A DNA stretch of 64,000 nt from Priestia aryabhattai B8W22 (GCF_000956595.1 NZ_JYOO01000005.1:143460-207459), one strand, 5' to 3'; positions 38,072 to 47,087 are shown, counted from the first letter of the stretch. Notes: generated by a model not told the origin, from the sequence alone. Translations and numbers: made by a program.

Positions 38072-38914
38072 CTACTGTGCTTGAATGTCGTTGACGAGCA
38101 ACATCCGAAGATATTCAAGCCAGTAATTCATTTCAGAATGTTCGTTTTTCGAACGATGCCATTCAATGAATAAAATGGTTTGACTTATCACATACCACTT
38201 CATTCTCTTTTTCAAGTTCTCAGTTAGTTCAATCCCATAATGCTCAAGCCATTCTTCCCACTGAGATGGATTGATGTACCAATAAAGCAATAAACCTAAA
38301 TCAATAGCAGGATCTGCAATCATCGCTCCGTCCCAATCGATTAAATATAGCTGCGTATTCTCTCCAAGCATCCAGTTATTGTGGTTCACATCACAGTGAC
38401 ACACAACATATTTATCTGTCTGAATGGACGGAAGCTCTGCTTGTAAATAGCTGATTCCCTGCTCTACAATACTCTCTTTTTGAAGTCGTTCGTCCACGTT
38501 CTCTAGAATATCAGCTAGCACGTCTTCGGGAAGAAGCGGTGTTTTCCCTAACCTTTTCAACATATCTAATAACTCGTTTGAATGATGAATTTTACTAAGC
38601 AATTCTGTCACTCGACTCGAATTCATATCTTTTGGTTTTAATTCTCGACCATCTAGCCAGTGCTGAGCTGTGATCACATCTCCATTTTCCATTCGTCTTG
38701 TCCACACGAGCTTCGGTACAATTCCTTCAGCTGACAATACTGCTAAAAAAGGTGATGAATTACGCTTTAAAAAAAGCTTTCGGTCTTGAAATTTTGCAAA
38801 ATAAGCTTCTCCTGTCGCTCCGCCAGCAGGAGTAATTTCCCATTCGCTTCCTAATATATCTTCCAACCAATTCACCTTCAATTTCAACACACACATTTCG
38901 TTTAAAAATTTCAC
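38072..38914 (-). CDS. ytmP: YtmP, aminoglycoside-phosphotransferase/choline-kinase-like protein
   Basis: A small-molecule kinase-like protein (APH superfamily) of unknown substrate. Motifs: the glycine-rich GGATGEAYFAKF, the Brenner motif CHCDVNHNNWML with catalytic Asp, and LIDWDGAMIADPAIDLG with the metal-binding Asp. The start is uncertain: the longest frame begins at GTG 38914, but AAGGTG six bases before TTG 38866 suggests a shorter 264-residue product beginning at EDILGSEW. It follows the B. subtilis order with trmB and the pullulanase gene. Confidence 0.85.
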   Translation of the reverse strand: MKFLNEMCVLKLKVNWLEDILGSEWEITPAGGATGEAYFAKFQDRKLFLKRNSSPFLAVLSAEGIVPKLVWTRRMENGDVITAQHWLDGRELKPKDMNSSRVTELLSKIHHSNELLDMLKRLGKTPLLPEDVLADILENVDERLQKESIVEQGISYLQAELPSIQTDKYVVCHCDVNHNNWMLGENTQLYLIDWDGAMIADPAIDLGLLLYWYINPSQWEEWLEHYGIELTENLKKRMKWYVISQTILFIEWHRSKNEHSEMNYWLEYLRMLLVNDIQAQ

Positions 38915-38964
38915 TCAATAAAGCAATCTATTAAGACATCATGACGTTATTTTCTTAGTAAATA

Positions 38965-39005
38965 AAAAAGACGGCTATTGAGGATATGTATCAATAGCCA
39001 TCCTT
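38965..39005 (-). terminator. Terminator of the pullulanase gene
   Basis: AAAGGATGGCTATTGATAC on the minus strand pairs with GTATCAATAGCC-type sequence (imperfect, with bulges), followed by GTCTTTTTT. It lies about 55 bases after the gene. Confidence 0.7.
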
Positions 39006-39057
39006 TATAAATATTATCTCCATCACACTTTTTTCGTCAAGTGGTTGAAGACAATAA

Positions 39058-41199
39058 TTATGTTTGAAATAAAATAAGAACGCTAAGCCTTGGAACATTT
39101 ATAGCATTATCCTCTATAGTAGGATACCCATTTTTATATACTTTACAATGATCAAGTACTATTTTCCATGGTCCTTCTGGCAAAACTACTTTTTCTTCCA
39201 TTAGGCCTTGATTAAAAAACACAATAATATTCTTCCACGGACCGTAGGCCAATACGTTTGATAAGAAATAGCCAATAACGGATTTCGGCGTGTTTAGGAA
39301 AGAGACATGCTGCCTAATCGCTGAAGCATCCCCCAAGCGAAATGCACCGTGCTGTTTGCGAATACGAATCAGCTCTTGAACCCAATTCACATCAGCAGAA
39401 AATTCCATTCTTCGATTCCAATCAATTGCATTAATATCATCGGGTGAATTATAGCTGTTCTCTACGCCTTTTTTAGTGCGGTAAAACTCTTGACCACTAT
39501 GAAGAAACGGTATGCCTTGCGAAAGAAGCACAATAGCAGTAGCAAGGCGATGACGACTTCTACGAGTGTCTTCGTCTTCGTCTCCGTTTGAATTCGTTAA
39601 CTTATCCCACAGCGTATGATTATCATGTGATTCAACATAATTAATTGACTGTGCTGGATTTATAAATAAAGCGGGACTGTCTTCTTTATCCAGAATGCTC
39701 CCCGCTATCACAGATTGCACCGCTTCTTTTTGATGAATATTTCCGCTGATAAAACCTTTTTCATGCACATCAAACGTGCTTCCTTTTACAGAATCTCGAA
39801 AGCGGTCATTAAAATAGCCGATTTGAGGCGTTTGGCGGGCATTCGCCATCATTGCTTTTTGATTGTGGGGAAGAGGAGTATTTAAATCCCAGCCTTCGCC
39901 AAACACCAAAATAGTAGAATCAATTTCATTTATTTTTTCCCGAATGATTTTCATCGTTTCTATATCTAAAATCCCCATGAGGTCAAAGCGAAAACCATCA
40001 ACATCGTACTCTTTTATCCAAAATAATACTGAATCGATAATAAACTTTTGCGCCATTTTCCGTTCAGAAGCAAAATCATTTCCTACTCCCGTCCCGTTCG
40101 AAGGCATCCCAAACTCATCATGCCGAAAATAATAGCCGGGAACAATTTTTTCAAAAGGTGATTCTTCACGTACAAATACGTGATTATAAACTACATCTAT
40201 AATAACACGGAATCCCTGTTGATGAAGTGTTGATATTAATTGCTTCACTTCAACAATACGAGTGGCGGGATTTGAAGGGTCAGCAGAGTAGCTTCCTTCC
40301 GGCACATTAAACAACAATGGATTATACCCCCAATTATAAGAAGCATGAGGATTTAATTCATCTACTCCGCCAAAGTCGTTAATCGGAAGAAATTCAAGGT
40401 GGGTCACTCCTAGCTCTTTTAAATAATGGAGACCTGTTGTTTTGCCTGGCTGACCGCTTGATTCAGTAACAGCTAGGTACGTACCTTTTTTTTCTATCCC
40501 GCTTGAAGGATGAACAGAAAAGTCTCGAACATGCATTTCGTAAATAACGGCATCCGTTGACTGAAGGAAAGGCGGCTTTTCATGGAGATGAACATAGGCT
40601 GTATGAAGATTTACCAGAACTCCGTATTCACTATTTGCTGTAGCTGCAACGGCATAAGGGTCCACCGCTTCATTTGTCCGACCGTTTACATCTATTAAAA
40701 ATCGATAATAATACCCTTCTTTATCTAAAGAAAGTTCCTTTTCCCATACGCCTTTTCTTTGACGAGTCATAACGTACAGTTCTTCTTCTCCGCTGTTTGC
40801 ATGTATTAATTTTAAAACCACTGCTGATGCAGTCGGAGCCCAGACTTTTATCATAATATGATCTGAATAAAAGGCTGCACCCAAATCATTTTGATTATAA
40901 TAAAATCTTTCATCAAACTCTTTTGTTCGTATAACAGCCCCTACTTGCAGCGGAACTTTCTCCCCGTAGTTATCACAGATAACGTACGAATGTCCAATTT
41001 CTATGCTATCTTCAACCTTGCCTTCATATTTGATAAAACCTTCTAATTCATGTACGTTTTCAATAGAGATGGTCTCATGGATTTGTGCACTTTTAATCAC
41101 AAAAAAATCAATTTGACCTTCATGATAAGAAGTTGGAACTAAAAGAGTAATACGATCTATTTGATCTAAATAAGCCTGAAACTTATTATCACCAGTCAT
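39058..41199 (-). CDS. amyX: Type I pullulanase (AmyX/PulA)
   Basis: Hydrolyses alpha-1,6 branches of pullulan and glycogen-like polymers. The 713 residues have no signal peptide, so the enzyme is cytoplasmic. An N-terminal CBM48-like domain (YSDHIMIKVWAPTA) precedes the GH13 barrel with type I signature YNWGYNPLLF, nucleophile region DGFRFDLMGILD, acid/base LVFGEGWDL and ESHDNHTLWDKL. A candidate cre overlaps its promoter at 41238-41274. It occupies the amyX position of B. subtilis. Confidence 0.93.
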   Translation of the reverse strand: MTGDNKFQAYLDQIDRITLLVPTSYHEGQIDFFVIKSAQIHETISIENVHELEGFIKYEGKVEDSIEIGHSYVICDNYGEKVPLQVGAVIRTKEFDERFYYNQNDLGAAFYSDHIMIKVWAPTASAVVLKLIHANSGEEELYVMTRQRKGVWEKELSLDKEGYYYRFLIDVNGRTNEAVDPYAVAATANSEYGVLVNLHTAYVHLHEKPPFLQSTDAVIYEMHVRDFSVHPSSGIEKKGTYLAVTESSGQPGKTTGLHYLKELGVTHLEFLPINDFGGVDELNPHASYNWGYNPLLFNVPEGSYSADPSNPATRIVEVKQLISTLHQQGFRVIIDVVYNHVFVREESPFEKIVPGYYFRHDEFGMPSNGTGVGNDFASERKMAQKFIIDSVLFWIKEYDVDGFRFDLMGILDIETMKIIREKINEIDSTILVFGEGWDLNTPLPHNQKAMMANARQTPQIGYFNDRFRDSVKGSTFDVHEKGFISGNIHQKEAVQSVIAGSILDKEDSPALFINPAQSINYVESHDNHTLWDKLTNSNGDEDEDTRRSRHRLATAIVLLSQGIPFLHSGQEFYRTKKGVENSYNSPDDINAIDWNRRMEFSADVNWVQELIRIRKQHGAFRLGDASAIRQHVSFLNTPKSVIGYFLSNVLAYGPWKNIIVFFNQGLMEEKVVLPEGPWKIVLDHCKVYKNGYPTIEDNAINVPRLSVLILFQT

Positions 41200-41237
41200 C
41201 CTTTTCTCCTCCTTATGCCAATTACCTCTTTAGTAGC

Positions 41238-41274
41238 ATTATATGTAGCAAACGCAAAAACGAAAGCACTTTCA
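41238..41274 (-). promoter_or_regulatory. Candidate pullulanase promoter with overlapping cre-like site
   Basis: On the minus strand TGAAAGTGCTTTCG (41261-41274) matches the cre consensus at 12 of 14 positions and contains the palindrome GAAAGTGCTTTC. TATAAT follows at 41238-41243, with a TTTCGT -35 (16-base spacer) whose first bases are the cre end. CcpA binding would block RNA polymerase. Confidence 0.55.
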
Positions 41275-41291
41275 TAGCATGAATGTTCGGA

Positions 41292-42218
41292 TTATTCACC
41301 TGCTTCGAATTCCCGGTCAAAATAAATACTCTGGCTGTGTTCGAGCAGTACCTGAGCTGCTTTCATCTGTTTAAACTTTAAAGGCGCCTTAGATTTCCGA
41401 AGTTCATAAAACCATTCTTCATACTTTCTAGCATCTACAAATTCAACCTGATAAGGCTCCGCAGCGTAGTCAATGTATCCATTTCTGCTTAGTAATATTT
41501 TCTTTACGCTATGTTCAATATCGTGAGTACGATAAATGCTTCGGACAATTTGCTCCATTCGATTTAACCCAATTAAAGGATTTAATATCTTTTTTTGATC
41601 TCTTCCTCTTAACTCTGTCCAAAAATTTTCTTTTGAATACTGAAAAACAGCGCTTTTATATGTTTCTATTAAACAAATACAGAGGGTTTCCGTTGGAGTA
41701 ACAATAATGATATCCCCTTCTACCGGAGCTTTATTAATCAGGAAAATAGGCTTGTACATCACAAGATACGTATCAGGAAAGCGCTGAATAAAATAACGGA
41801 GAGCTTCATCATGGTAATATTTACGATCTGCTTGCGAGAACTCAAATAAAGTGGATGTAGCCCATTTCATTTGAAGATCAAATACATTTTCTAAAAACAA
41901 TATTTTCAAATCTTCCGCTGTTTGTGGAAGAGTTGTAAACCTTAATAGCTCTTGATTTTCCACGCTATCGCTAGAGAACGCTTCTTCCACTTCAAACGTT
42001 TGTTTTTTTCTTGTAAACCGCTCTTTTGCTTTTTGCAAAAATGAACGTTGAGCTTTTGTTTCTTCTTGTACAGGCGGCTCATGTAATAGCCCTTCTTCAA
42101 ATAATTGCTTTGCTTTCTTCCAATTATGTTTTTTTAAATGATTAAACTGAGACGTGTAGTGATAAACGTCTTTTTCATAACGGGAAATATAATCTTGCAC
42201 CTTAAGTAGCTGCGCCAC
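41292..42218 (-). CDS. ytlQ: YtlQ-like protein with possible nuclease-related core
   Basis: A 308-residue cytoplasmic protein. The N-terminal 100 residues are charged and helical (FNHLKKHNWKKAKQLFEEGL; FLQKAKERFTRKKQ). The C-terminal half has a beta-alpha core (YLVMYKPIFLINKAPVEGDIIIVTPTETLCICLIETYK) that recalls NERD/restriction-endonuclease-like folds (xGDIxxx...E..K), but I cannot prove a nuclease. GTG 42218 is the likely start; its ribosome site is poor. Beside thpR (ytlP), as in B. subtilis, which supports the ytlQ label. Confidence 0.7.
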   Translation of the reverse strand: MAQLLKVQDYISRYEKDVYHYTSQFNHLKKHNWKKAKQLFEEGLLHEPPVQEETKAQRSFLQKAKERFTRKKQTFEVEEAFSSDSVENQELLRFTTLPQTAEDLKILFLENVFDLQMKWATSTLFEFSQADRKYYHDEALRYFIQRFPDTYLVMYKPIFLINKAPVEGDIIIVTPTETLCICLIETYKSAVFQYSKENFWTELRGRDQKKILNPLIGLNRMEQIVRSIYRTHDIEHSVKKILLSRNGYIDYAAEPYQVEFVDARKYEEWFYELRKSKAPLKFKQMKAAQVLLEHSQSIYFDREFEAGE

Positions 42219-42353
42219 GTTTACATCAATCCCCTAATTAAAATTCCTCTAAAACTTTGTTCACCGATCATTTCTCTATTATCATCGGCGTTTTCTTTCC
42301 TTTGATAAGAGTGATTTTTAAATACCCTCTCTCCATGCTTGTATGTTCATATG

Positions 42354-42908
42354 CTACTGTGACGGCAAGGAAAAAGATAGTATTTTTTTATATTTAGGTT
42401 TGCTAGCAGGATGAACTTCAAAAAGAGCAAACGAACTCACTTGAAACTGTTCTTTAATCAACGCTTGCTTTAACTGCCCTTCAGAAAGCCCGGCTTCCCC
42501 TCCCCACTTCTTTGCAATCGTAATATGAGCACGATAAGGACGTTTTTCGTATAAGCCGCTTAGGTCTCCCCATACGGCCTGTATATCCCTTTGTAGATTC
42601 ATAAGCTTATCATTTGGCTTAAGGCTTACATAAAGCACTCTAGGCTTGTTATACGCACCGAACACATCGTACTGACCTGTCTGCAGTGAAAAACTTGAAT
42701 GACGGGAGGCTACTTCTTTTAAGCGACTAATCAGCTTTTCCTTTTTGTTCCCGACAAATCCTAAAAATTGTAGCGTTATATGATAATCGTCAGGGTATGT
42801 CCATTGTTTGAAAGGAAAAGGTGTTAATTCCTTTGCCCAACTTTCTGCCTGACGTGCAATGGAGACAGGCACGTTGATTCCAATAAAATAGTGTTGATCA
42901 CCTTTCAT
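42354..42908 (-). CDS. thpR: RNA 2',3'-cyclic phosphodiesterase (ThpR, YtlP)
   Basis: A 2H-phosphoesterase that opens 2',3'-cyclic phosphate ends of RNA. The 184 residues have the two catalytic HxTx motifs, HITLQFLG (about 45-52) and HITIAKKW (about 130-137), in the usual two-lobed arrangement. ATG 42908 is chosen because AAAAGGAGGAATTTG precedes it; the open frame begins 36 bases earlier. Overall length agrees with the family. Confidence 0.93.
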   Translation of the reverse strand: MKGDQHYFIGINVPVSIARQAESWAKELTPFPFKQWTYPDDYHITLQFLGFVGNKKEKLISRLKEVASRHSSFSLQTGQYDVFGAYNKPRVLYVSLKPNDKLMNLQRDIQAVWGDLSGLYEKRPYRAHITIAKKWGGEAGLSEGQLKQALIKEQFQVSSFALFEVHPASKPKYKKILSFSLPSQ

Positions 42909-43097
42909 CAAATTCCTCCTTTTCTTTTCATTATCTTTCCCCAATTTGTTATGTTCAAAAAGAACTAGATTTATTTTAAAGGTTTTTTGGATAAAATAGA
43001 GAGGTTTTTCTGAAAATTTGCCATGTGCTTAAAAAATAAGAATTTGTGTTATCATAGAAACAATACAGAGAATTTTTATAAGAAAAGGATGAGAAAA

Positions 43098-44030
43098 ATG
43101 AAAGTTGTTAACAATATGGCTGATTTGATTGGCGAGACACCTCTTGTTAAATTAAATCGCCTTCAACCAGCAGATGGAGCATCCGTTTACTTAAAACTAG
43201 AATTTTTTAATCCGAGCCGTAGTGTAAAAGACCGTGCTGCTTTTAATATGATCATGGAAGCTGAAAAAGCAGGCTTGCTCAATGAAAATTCCACAATTAT
43301 TGAACCAACGAGCGGAAATACAGGTATTGGCTTAGCTATGAATGCCGCGGCAAGAGGGTATCGTTCTATTTTAGTCATGCCAGATACCATGACTCAAGAA
43401 CGAATTAACTTGTTAAAAGCATATGGTGCTGAAGTGGTTCTAACACCGGGCGATGAAAAAATGCGCGGGGCAATTCGCAAAGCAGAAGAGCTTACAAAAG
43501 AAATTCCAAATGCATTTATGCCTATGCAGTTTGAAAATAATGCAAACCCTGACGCACATCGAAAAACGACTGCTAAGGAAATTATTGAGGCGATGAACGA
43601 TTTAGGAAAAGACTTATCCGCTTTTGTTGCTACTGCTGGAACAGGCGGAACGATCACAGGCACAGGTGAAGTTCTAAGAGAGAACTACCCAGACATGACC
43701 GTTCACGTTGTGGAACCCGCTGGTTCTCCTGTATTATCTGGAGGAAGACCTGGAAAGCACAAGCTTGTAGGAACAAGCCCTGGATTTATTCCTGATACGC
43801 TTAACGTAGATGTTTACGACGAAATTTTAAAAATTAAAGATGAACAAGCCTACGATATTACGCGACGCTTAGCTTCTGAAGAAGGAATTTTAGTCGGCCC
43901 TTCATCAGGCGCTGCGTGCTATGCTGCTATCGAGGTAGCCAAAAAATTATCTCCCGATCAAGTGGTCGTATGTATTGCTTGCGATACGGGTGAACGTTAT
44001 TTATCAAGCGACCTCTTCTCATTTGAATAA
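43098..44030 (+). CDS. ytkP: Cysteine-synthase-type PLP enzyme (YtkP/CysK-like)
   Basis: A fold-type II PLP enzyme that resembles O-acetylserine sulfhydrylase. The 310 residues show the PLP lysine in SRSVKDRAAFNM (about residue 41), the substrate loop EPTSGNTGIGLAM, the phosphate cradle TAGTGGTITGTGE, and GPSSGAACYA. ATG 43098 follows AAAAGGATG. The B. subtilis gene at this place is ytkP, a CysK paralogue distinct from the main cysK, so true substrate is uncertain. It ends in a strong terminator shared with pepV. Confidence 0.88.
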   Translation: MKVVNNMADLIGETPLVKLNRLQPADGASVYLKLEFFNPSRSVKDRAAFNMIMEAEKAGLLNENSTIIEPTSGNTGIGLAMNAAARGYRSILVMPDTMTQERINLLKAYGAEVVLTPGDEKMRGAIRKAEELTKEIPNAFMPMQFENNANPDAHRKTTAKEIIEAMNDLGKDLSAFVATAGTGGTITGTGEVLRENYPDMTVHVVEPAGSPVLSGGRPGKHKLVGTSPGFIPDTLNVDVYDEILKIKDEQAYDITRRLASEEGILVGPSSGAACYAAIEVAKKLSPDQVVVCIACDTGERYLSSDLFSFE

Positions 44031-44031
44031 T

Positions 44032-44066
44032 AAAAAAAGCGAACGCAAAGGCGTTCGCTTTTTTAT
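44032..44066. terminator. Bidirectional terminator, ytkP/pepV
   Basis: AAAAAAAGCGAACGC-AAAG-GCGTTCGCTTTTTT is a near-perfect hairpin with A and T runs between convergent genes; it overlaps the pepV stop codon. Confidence 0.95.
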
Positions 44067-45466
44067 TTAGCTAATTCGTAAATAGCCTGTGCATAGATAG
44101 CTGTTGCACGAAGTAAATCTTCAATTACCATGTACTCATCTTTTTCGTGCGCTACTTCTTCACGGCCTGGGAAAAGAGGGCCAAATGCCACACCCGCTTC
44201 TAATGCTCTGGCATATGTTCCTCCTCCGATTGAAATAAGTGTAGGTTCTTCATTTGTTTGTTCTTGGTAAACCTTTTGAAGCGTTTGAATAAGCTCATGT
44301 TTTTGATCGACGTGATGTGGTTTAGAATCTGTAAAATGTTTGATGGTCATTTGATAAGATTCACTTTTTTCTTTAATCGTATCAATAATATCGTCAATAT
44401 GAGCTGATACAGGATAGCGAATATTTAAGCCAAAGTGCCCCGCTTCTTCTTGACTATAAGACATGATTCCCACATTTATCGTTAAATCACCCGTGACCTC
44501 ATCTTTGCGATTCAAGCCCATTTTTTCTCCTAGTGCATCTTGAACTAAATACGCATTTGCATAACCTACAAACTGATTAGCTTGTTCATCAAGTTCTAAT
44601 GTATGTAAAAAGCGAAGAAGTGTAAGCCCAGCATTTTTCCCTTTATCAGGCACGCTGCCATGTGCTGAAACTCCTTCTAGAGTAAGTGTATACGCACCGC
44701 TCTTTTCGGTTATTGAACCTTTTAAAGACTCATCTTTTAAAAATTGATCATATTTATTTTTAATATCCGTTTCACTATGGAATTCAAGAACAGCTGTTGC
44801 AAGATCAGGAACCATATTGTAGCGTCGCCCAGAGACAAATGATGTAAGCTGGACGCTTCCCTTTGTTCCTTCAATTGGCTGCTGGCGAATTTCTACGTCT
44901 GTAATGCCTTTTTCAGCATAAATGATAGGAAAATCCGCATCCGGCGCAAATCCCATCGTTGGCATCTCTTCATGGTTGAAGTAGTGGTCCACACATCTCC
45001 AGTCACTTTCTTCATCCGTTCCAATAATCATTCGAACCCGCTTAGATAGAGGAAGCCCTAAATCTTTCACAATTTTCATCGCATAATAAGCAGCCATCGT
45101 CGGGCCTTTGTCATCGATTGCTCCTCTAGCAAAAATTTTCCCATCTTTTATTTCGCCGCCGTATGGATCAACCGACCATCCGTCTCCTTCAGGAACAACG
45201 TCTACGTGACAAAGAATGCCAAGAAGGTCTTTTCCTTCTCCCGCTTCAATATGGCCTGCATATCCATCCACATTCTTGACGGAAAACCCGTCATTTTTTC
45301 CTTTATTTAAAAGAAAGTGAAGCGCTTGGGCAATTCCAGGTCCAAATGGCTCTTCTTGTTTTTCTGTGCTTGTCAAAACACTTTTAATTTGTAGAAAACG
45401 CTGCGTCTCAGCTAGAATTTCAGCTTCTCTTTTTTGAACTTCCTCTTTCCAATTAATTGCCGTCAT
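44063..45466 (-). CDS. pepV: M20 family dipeptidase PepV (YtjP)
   Basis: A zinc dipeptidase (M20A, PepV type) that splits dipeptides in the cytoplasm. The 467 residues carry GILCHVDVVPEGDGW (first metal His and Asp, about 84-98), FARGAIDDKGPTMAAYYA with bridging Asp, IGTDEESDW with the catalytic Glu pair, and the C-terminal SIGGGTYARAL. A lid/dimer-like insertion (SAHGSVPDKGKNAG) is normal for PepV. ATG 45466 follows AAAGGAGACAAATAG. Confidence 0.92.
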   Translation of the reverse strand: MTAINWKEEVQKREAEILAETQRFLQIKSVLTSTEKQEEPFGPGIAQALHFLLNKGKNDGFSVKNVDGYAGHIEAGEGKDLLGILCHVDVVPEGDGWSVDPYGGEIKDGKIFARGAIDDKGPTMAAYYAMKIVKDLGLPLSKRVRMIIGTDEESDWRCVDHYFNHEEMPTMGFAPDADFPIIYAEKGITDVEIRQQPIEGTKGSVQLTSFVSGRRYNMVPDLATAVLEFHSETDIKNKYDQFLKDESLKGSITEKSGAYTLTLEGVSAHGSVPDKGKNAGLTLLRFLHTLELDEQANQFVGYANAYLVQDALGEKMGLNRKDEVTGDLTINVGIMSYSQEEAGHFGLNIRYPVSAHIDDIIDTIKEKSESYQMTIKHFTDSKPHHVDQKHELIQTLQKVYQEQTNEEPTLISIGGGTYARALEAGVAFGPLFPGREEVAHEKDEYMVIEDLLRATAIYAQAIYELAK

Positions 45467-45874
45467 CTATTTGTCTCCTTTGCCTGCTTTTCCAGATTGT
45501 ATCTATCATTACTATTGGTAAATTTAACTTTATCATACCTTTATATAGAAAGAAATAATTGTCTCTTTCCTTTCATATCAAAGGTTTACAGAGTCAAAAT
45601 TCCGGGAAATAATTTGTAGGCACAATCGATAAAAACGGATTCTATTTGTTTATTGTTTACATATACTATAAAAAATGTGCAAATAGAGGAAGGAGATGTT
45701 ACGAAAGGATTACATATTTATATCATTTTTTGTAAATATTGTGTTAATTTGCGTTTTCTCTTTTATTTTTCTGTCGATTTTGTGTACAATAAGGATAAGG
45801 ACTGAAATAGTGCTTGACATCTCAGAGTTATAAAGAAGTTGTGCCTTACGAAAAACGAATAAGGAAGTGGTTTT
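45467..45874 (+). other. Intergenic region between pepV and ytzE
   Basis: About 410 bases. It contains the candidate 45-codon membrane ORF at 45696-45833 and a TACAAT -10-like element at 45785-45790, about 85 bases before ytzE. A palindromic -10-like TATACTATA occurs near 45662-45670. Nothing else stands out. Confidence 0.4.
45696..45833 (+). CDS. Candidate 45-residue single-span membrane protein
   Basis: ATG 45696 follows GAGGA with 5-base spacing (AGGAG also abuts the start). The 45 residues begin MLRKDYIF and have one strong hydrophobic segment of about 22 residues (ISFFVNIVLICVFSFIFLS), then a basic TIRIRTE and an acidic end, TAA at 45831-45833. The stop lies 41 bases before ytzE. It may instead be chance in an AT-rich leader, since ATA and TTT codons dominate. 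No homologue is known to me. Confidence 0.35.
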   Translation: MLRKDYIFISFFVNIVLICVFSFIFLSILCTIRIRTEIVLDISEL

Positions 45875-46096
45875 TTGAAACCTTCAACTAATCGAATGCT
45901 AACTCGTATCAAATCGGTCTATATGTTCATTTGTAAAAATGGAACAGTTACAACGCAAGAGCTCGTAGACGAATTTGGTATTACACCAAGAACCATTCAG
46001 CGTGACTTGAATGTGTTAGCATATAATGATTTAGTTCGCAGCCCAAGTCGCGGTACATGGACGACTACGCAAAAGAAGGTCAAGATGTCATCCTAG
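45875..46096 (+). CDS. ytzE: YtzE, small DeoR-type HTH protein
   Basis: The 73 residues consist of little more than a DeoR-like helix-turn-helix (MLTRIKSVYMFICKNGTVTTQELVDEFGITPRTIQRDLNVLAYNDLV) with no effector domain. It probably binds DNA as a dimer; targets are unknown. TTG 45875 is the start, behind AAGGAAGTGG with a 6-base spacer; the product begins MKPSTNR like B. subtilis YtzE. A structured 3' region and a terminator follow. Confidence 0.88.
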   Translation: MKPSTNRMLTRIKSVYMFICKNGTVTTQELVDEFGITPRTIQRDLNVLAYNDLVRSPSRGTWTTTQKKVKMSS

Positions 46097-46143
46097 TAAG
46101 TTTATTTCAAGGGTAGTAAGTGATTTATATATAGAGATAAAAT

Positions 46144-46310
46144 TCTACGCAGTAGAAAGTCAAGACTTGGACGAGTGCATAGTCCCCCGCTCCATTTGCA
46201 CGTCAAGCAGAGTTGGTACTCGTTTAAGTGCTTTAACGTGAAATGTTTCACTTGTCTAATAAAGTGGACAAAAAAAGGAACCATTTTAGACTTAGGTTCC
46301 TTTTTCTTTC
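46144..46310 (+). terminator. Structured 3' region and terminator of ytzE
   Basis: Three hairpins follow ytzE: TTCTAC-GCA-GTAGAA (46144-46158); CACGT-AAGCA with TGCTT-ACGTG (46200-46210 with 46230-46241, small bulges); and the terminator AAAAAGGAACC/GGTTCCTTTTT (46275-46309 area) with T runs on both strands. The terminator also serves the leftward pseudouridine synthase gene. Confidence 0.6.
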
Positions 46311-46318
46311 GCCTCTTC

Positions 46319-47035
46319 TTAGGCATTTGATTTTTGTAATAAAGCTAGTTCTTCTTCGGTTAACTCCCTGTACTCTCCTAAATCTAACGACTCGTCTAAT
46401 AGCAAAGCTCCCATAGATAAACGTTTTAAATACGTTACTTTTTTTCCTCTTGCTTCAAACATACGCTTCACTTGATGAAATTTCCCTTCAACGATCGTTA
46501 ATTCAATTTCTGATTCCATATTGCTTGTTAGTATCTTTAATTCTGCTGATTTTGTTACGTATCCATCATCAAGAGTGACACCCTGTCTAAATGCTTCAGC
46601 ATCTTCTTCAGTCACCGGTGCATTAATTTTTGCAAAATACGTTTTAGGAACATGCTTTTTAGGAGATAGCAGCTGATGTGCAAGCTGACCGTCATTCGTC
46701 AGCAGCAAGAGCCCTTCTGTATCTTTGTCTAAACGCCCTACCGGAAATGGATCGTACACAGCATCGTCAAGTTCAAGTAAGTCCAACACTGTTTCATGAA
46801 GAGAATCTTCGGTCGCTGATATGACACCTTGCGGCTTATGCAGCATAAAGTAAACAAATTCTCGGTAAGAAACGGCTTCGCCATGTACAGTTATTTCTTG
46901 TTCATCTGGATTAACGTGTACCTTGGCATCTTTAACCGCTGTACCATCTACCTTAACAACTCCTGTCTTTAAAAGACCTTTCACTTCTTTTCGGCTTCCG
47001 TACCCAATAGTAGAAAGCAATTTATCCAAACGCAT
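46319..47035 (-). CDS. rsuA: 16S rRNA pseudouridine synthase, RsuA/YtzG type
   Basis: Isomerises a uridine of small-subunit rRNA. The 238 residues have an N-terminal S4 RNA-binding domain (MRLDKLLSTIGYGSRKEVKGLLKTGVVKVDG), the RsuA-family catalytic motif GRLDKDTEGLLLLTNDG with essential Asp (about residue 103), and KTYFAKI and VEGKFHQVKRMFEARG. Start ATG 47035 has AAGAGGAGGATATTAC. The exact target position is not readable; RsuA of E. coli modifies U516. Confidence 0.9.
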   Translation of the reverse strand: MRLDKLLSTIGYGSRKEVKGLLKTGVVKVDGTAVKDAKVHVNPDEQEITVHGEAVSYREFVYFMLHKPQGVISATEDSLHETVLDLLELDDAVYDPFPVGRLDKDTEGLLLLTNDGQLAHQLLSPKKHVPKTYFAKINAPVTEEDAEAFRQGVTLDDGYVTKSAELKILTSNMESEIELTIVEGKFHQVKRMFEARGKKVTYLKRLSMGALLLDESLDLGEYRELTEEELALLQKSNA

Positions 47036-47059
47036 GTAATATCCTCCTCTTTTTTGAAA

Positions 47060-47087
47060 AGAAGATGACTCTAACGAGTCATCTTCT
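47060..47087 (-). terminator. Terminator of murJ
   Basis: AGAAGATGACTC (47060-47071) pairs perfectly with GAGTCATCTTCT (47076-47087) around TAAC, then TTTTCAAAAAAG on the minus strand. It touches the murJ stop codon and lies just before the rsuA ribosome site. Confidence 0.8.

Noticed and set aside
42909..43097. Possible riboswitch (S-box or T-box) before the cysteine-synthase-like gene
   Set aside because: The region is only about 190 bases, has no T-box sequence, S-box core or terminator hairpin.
46102..46326. 74-codon leftward frame with a basic start (MPKKRRKKK)
   Set aside because: It runs through the ytzE terminator and 3' region, has no ribosome site, and its start lies inside the convergent rsuA-type gene end.
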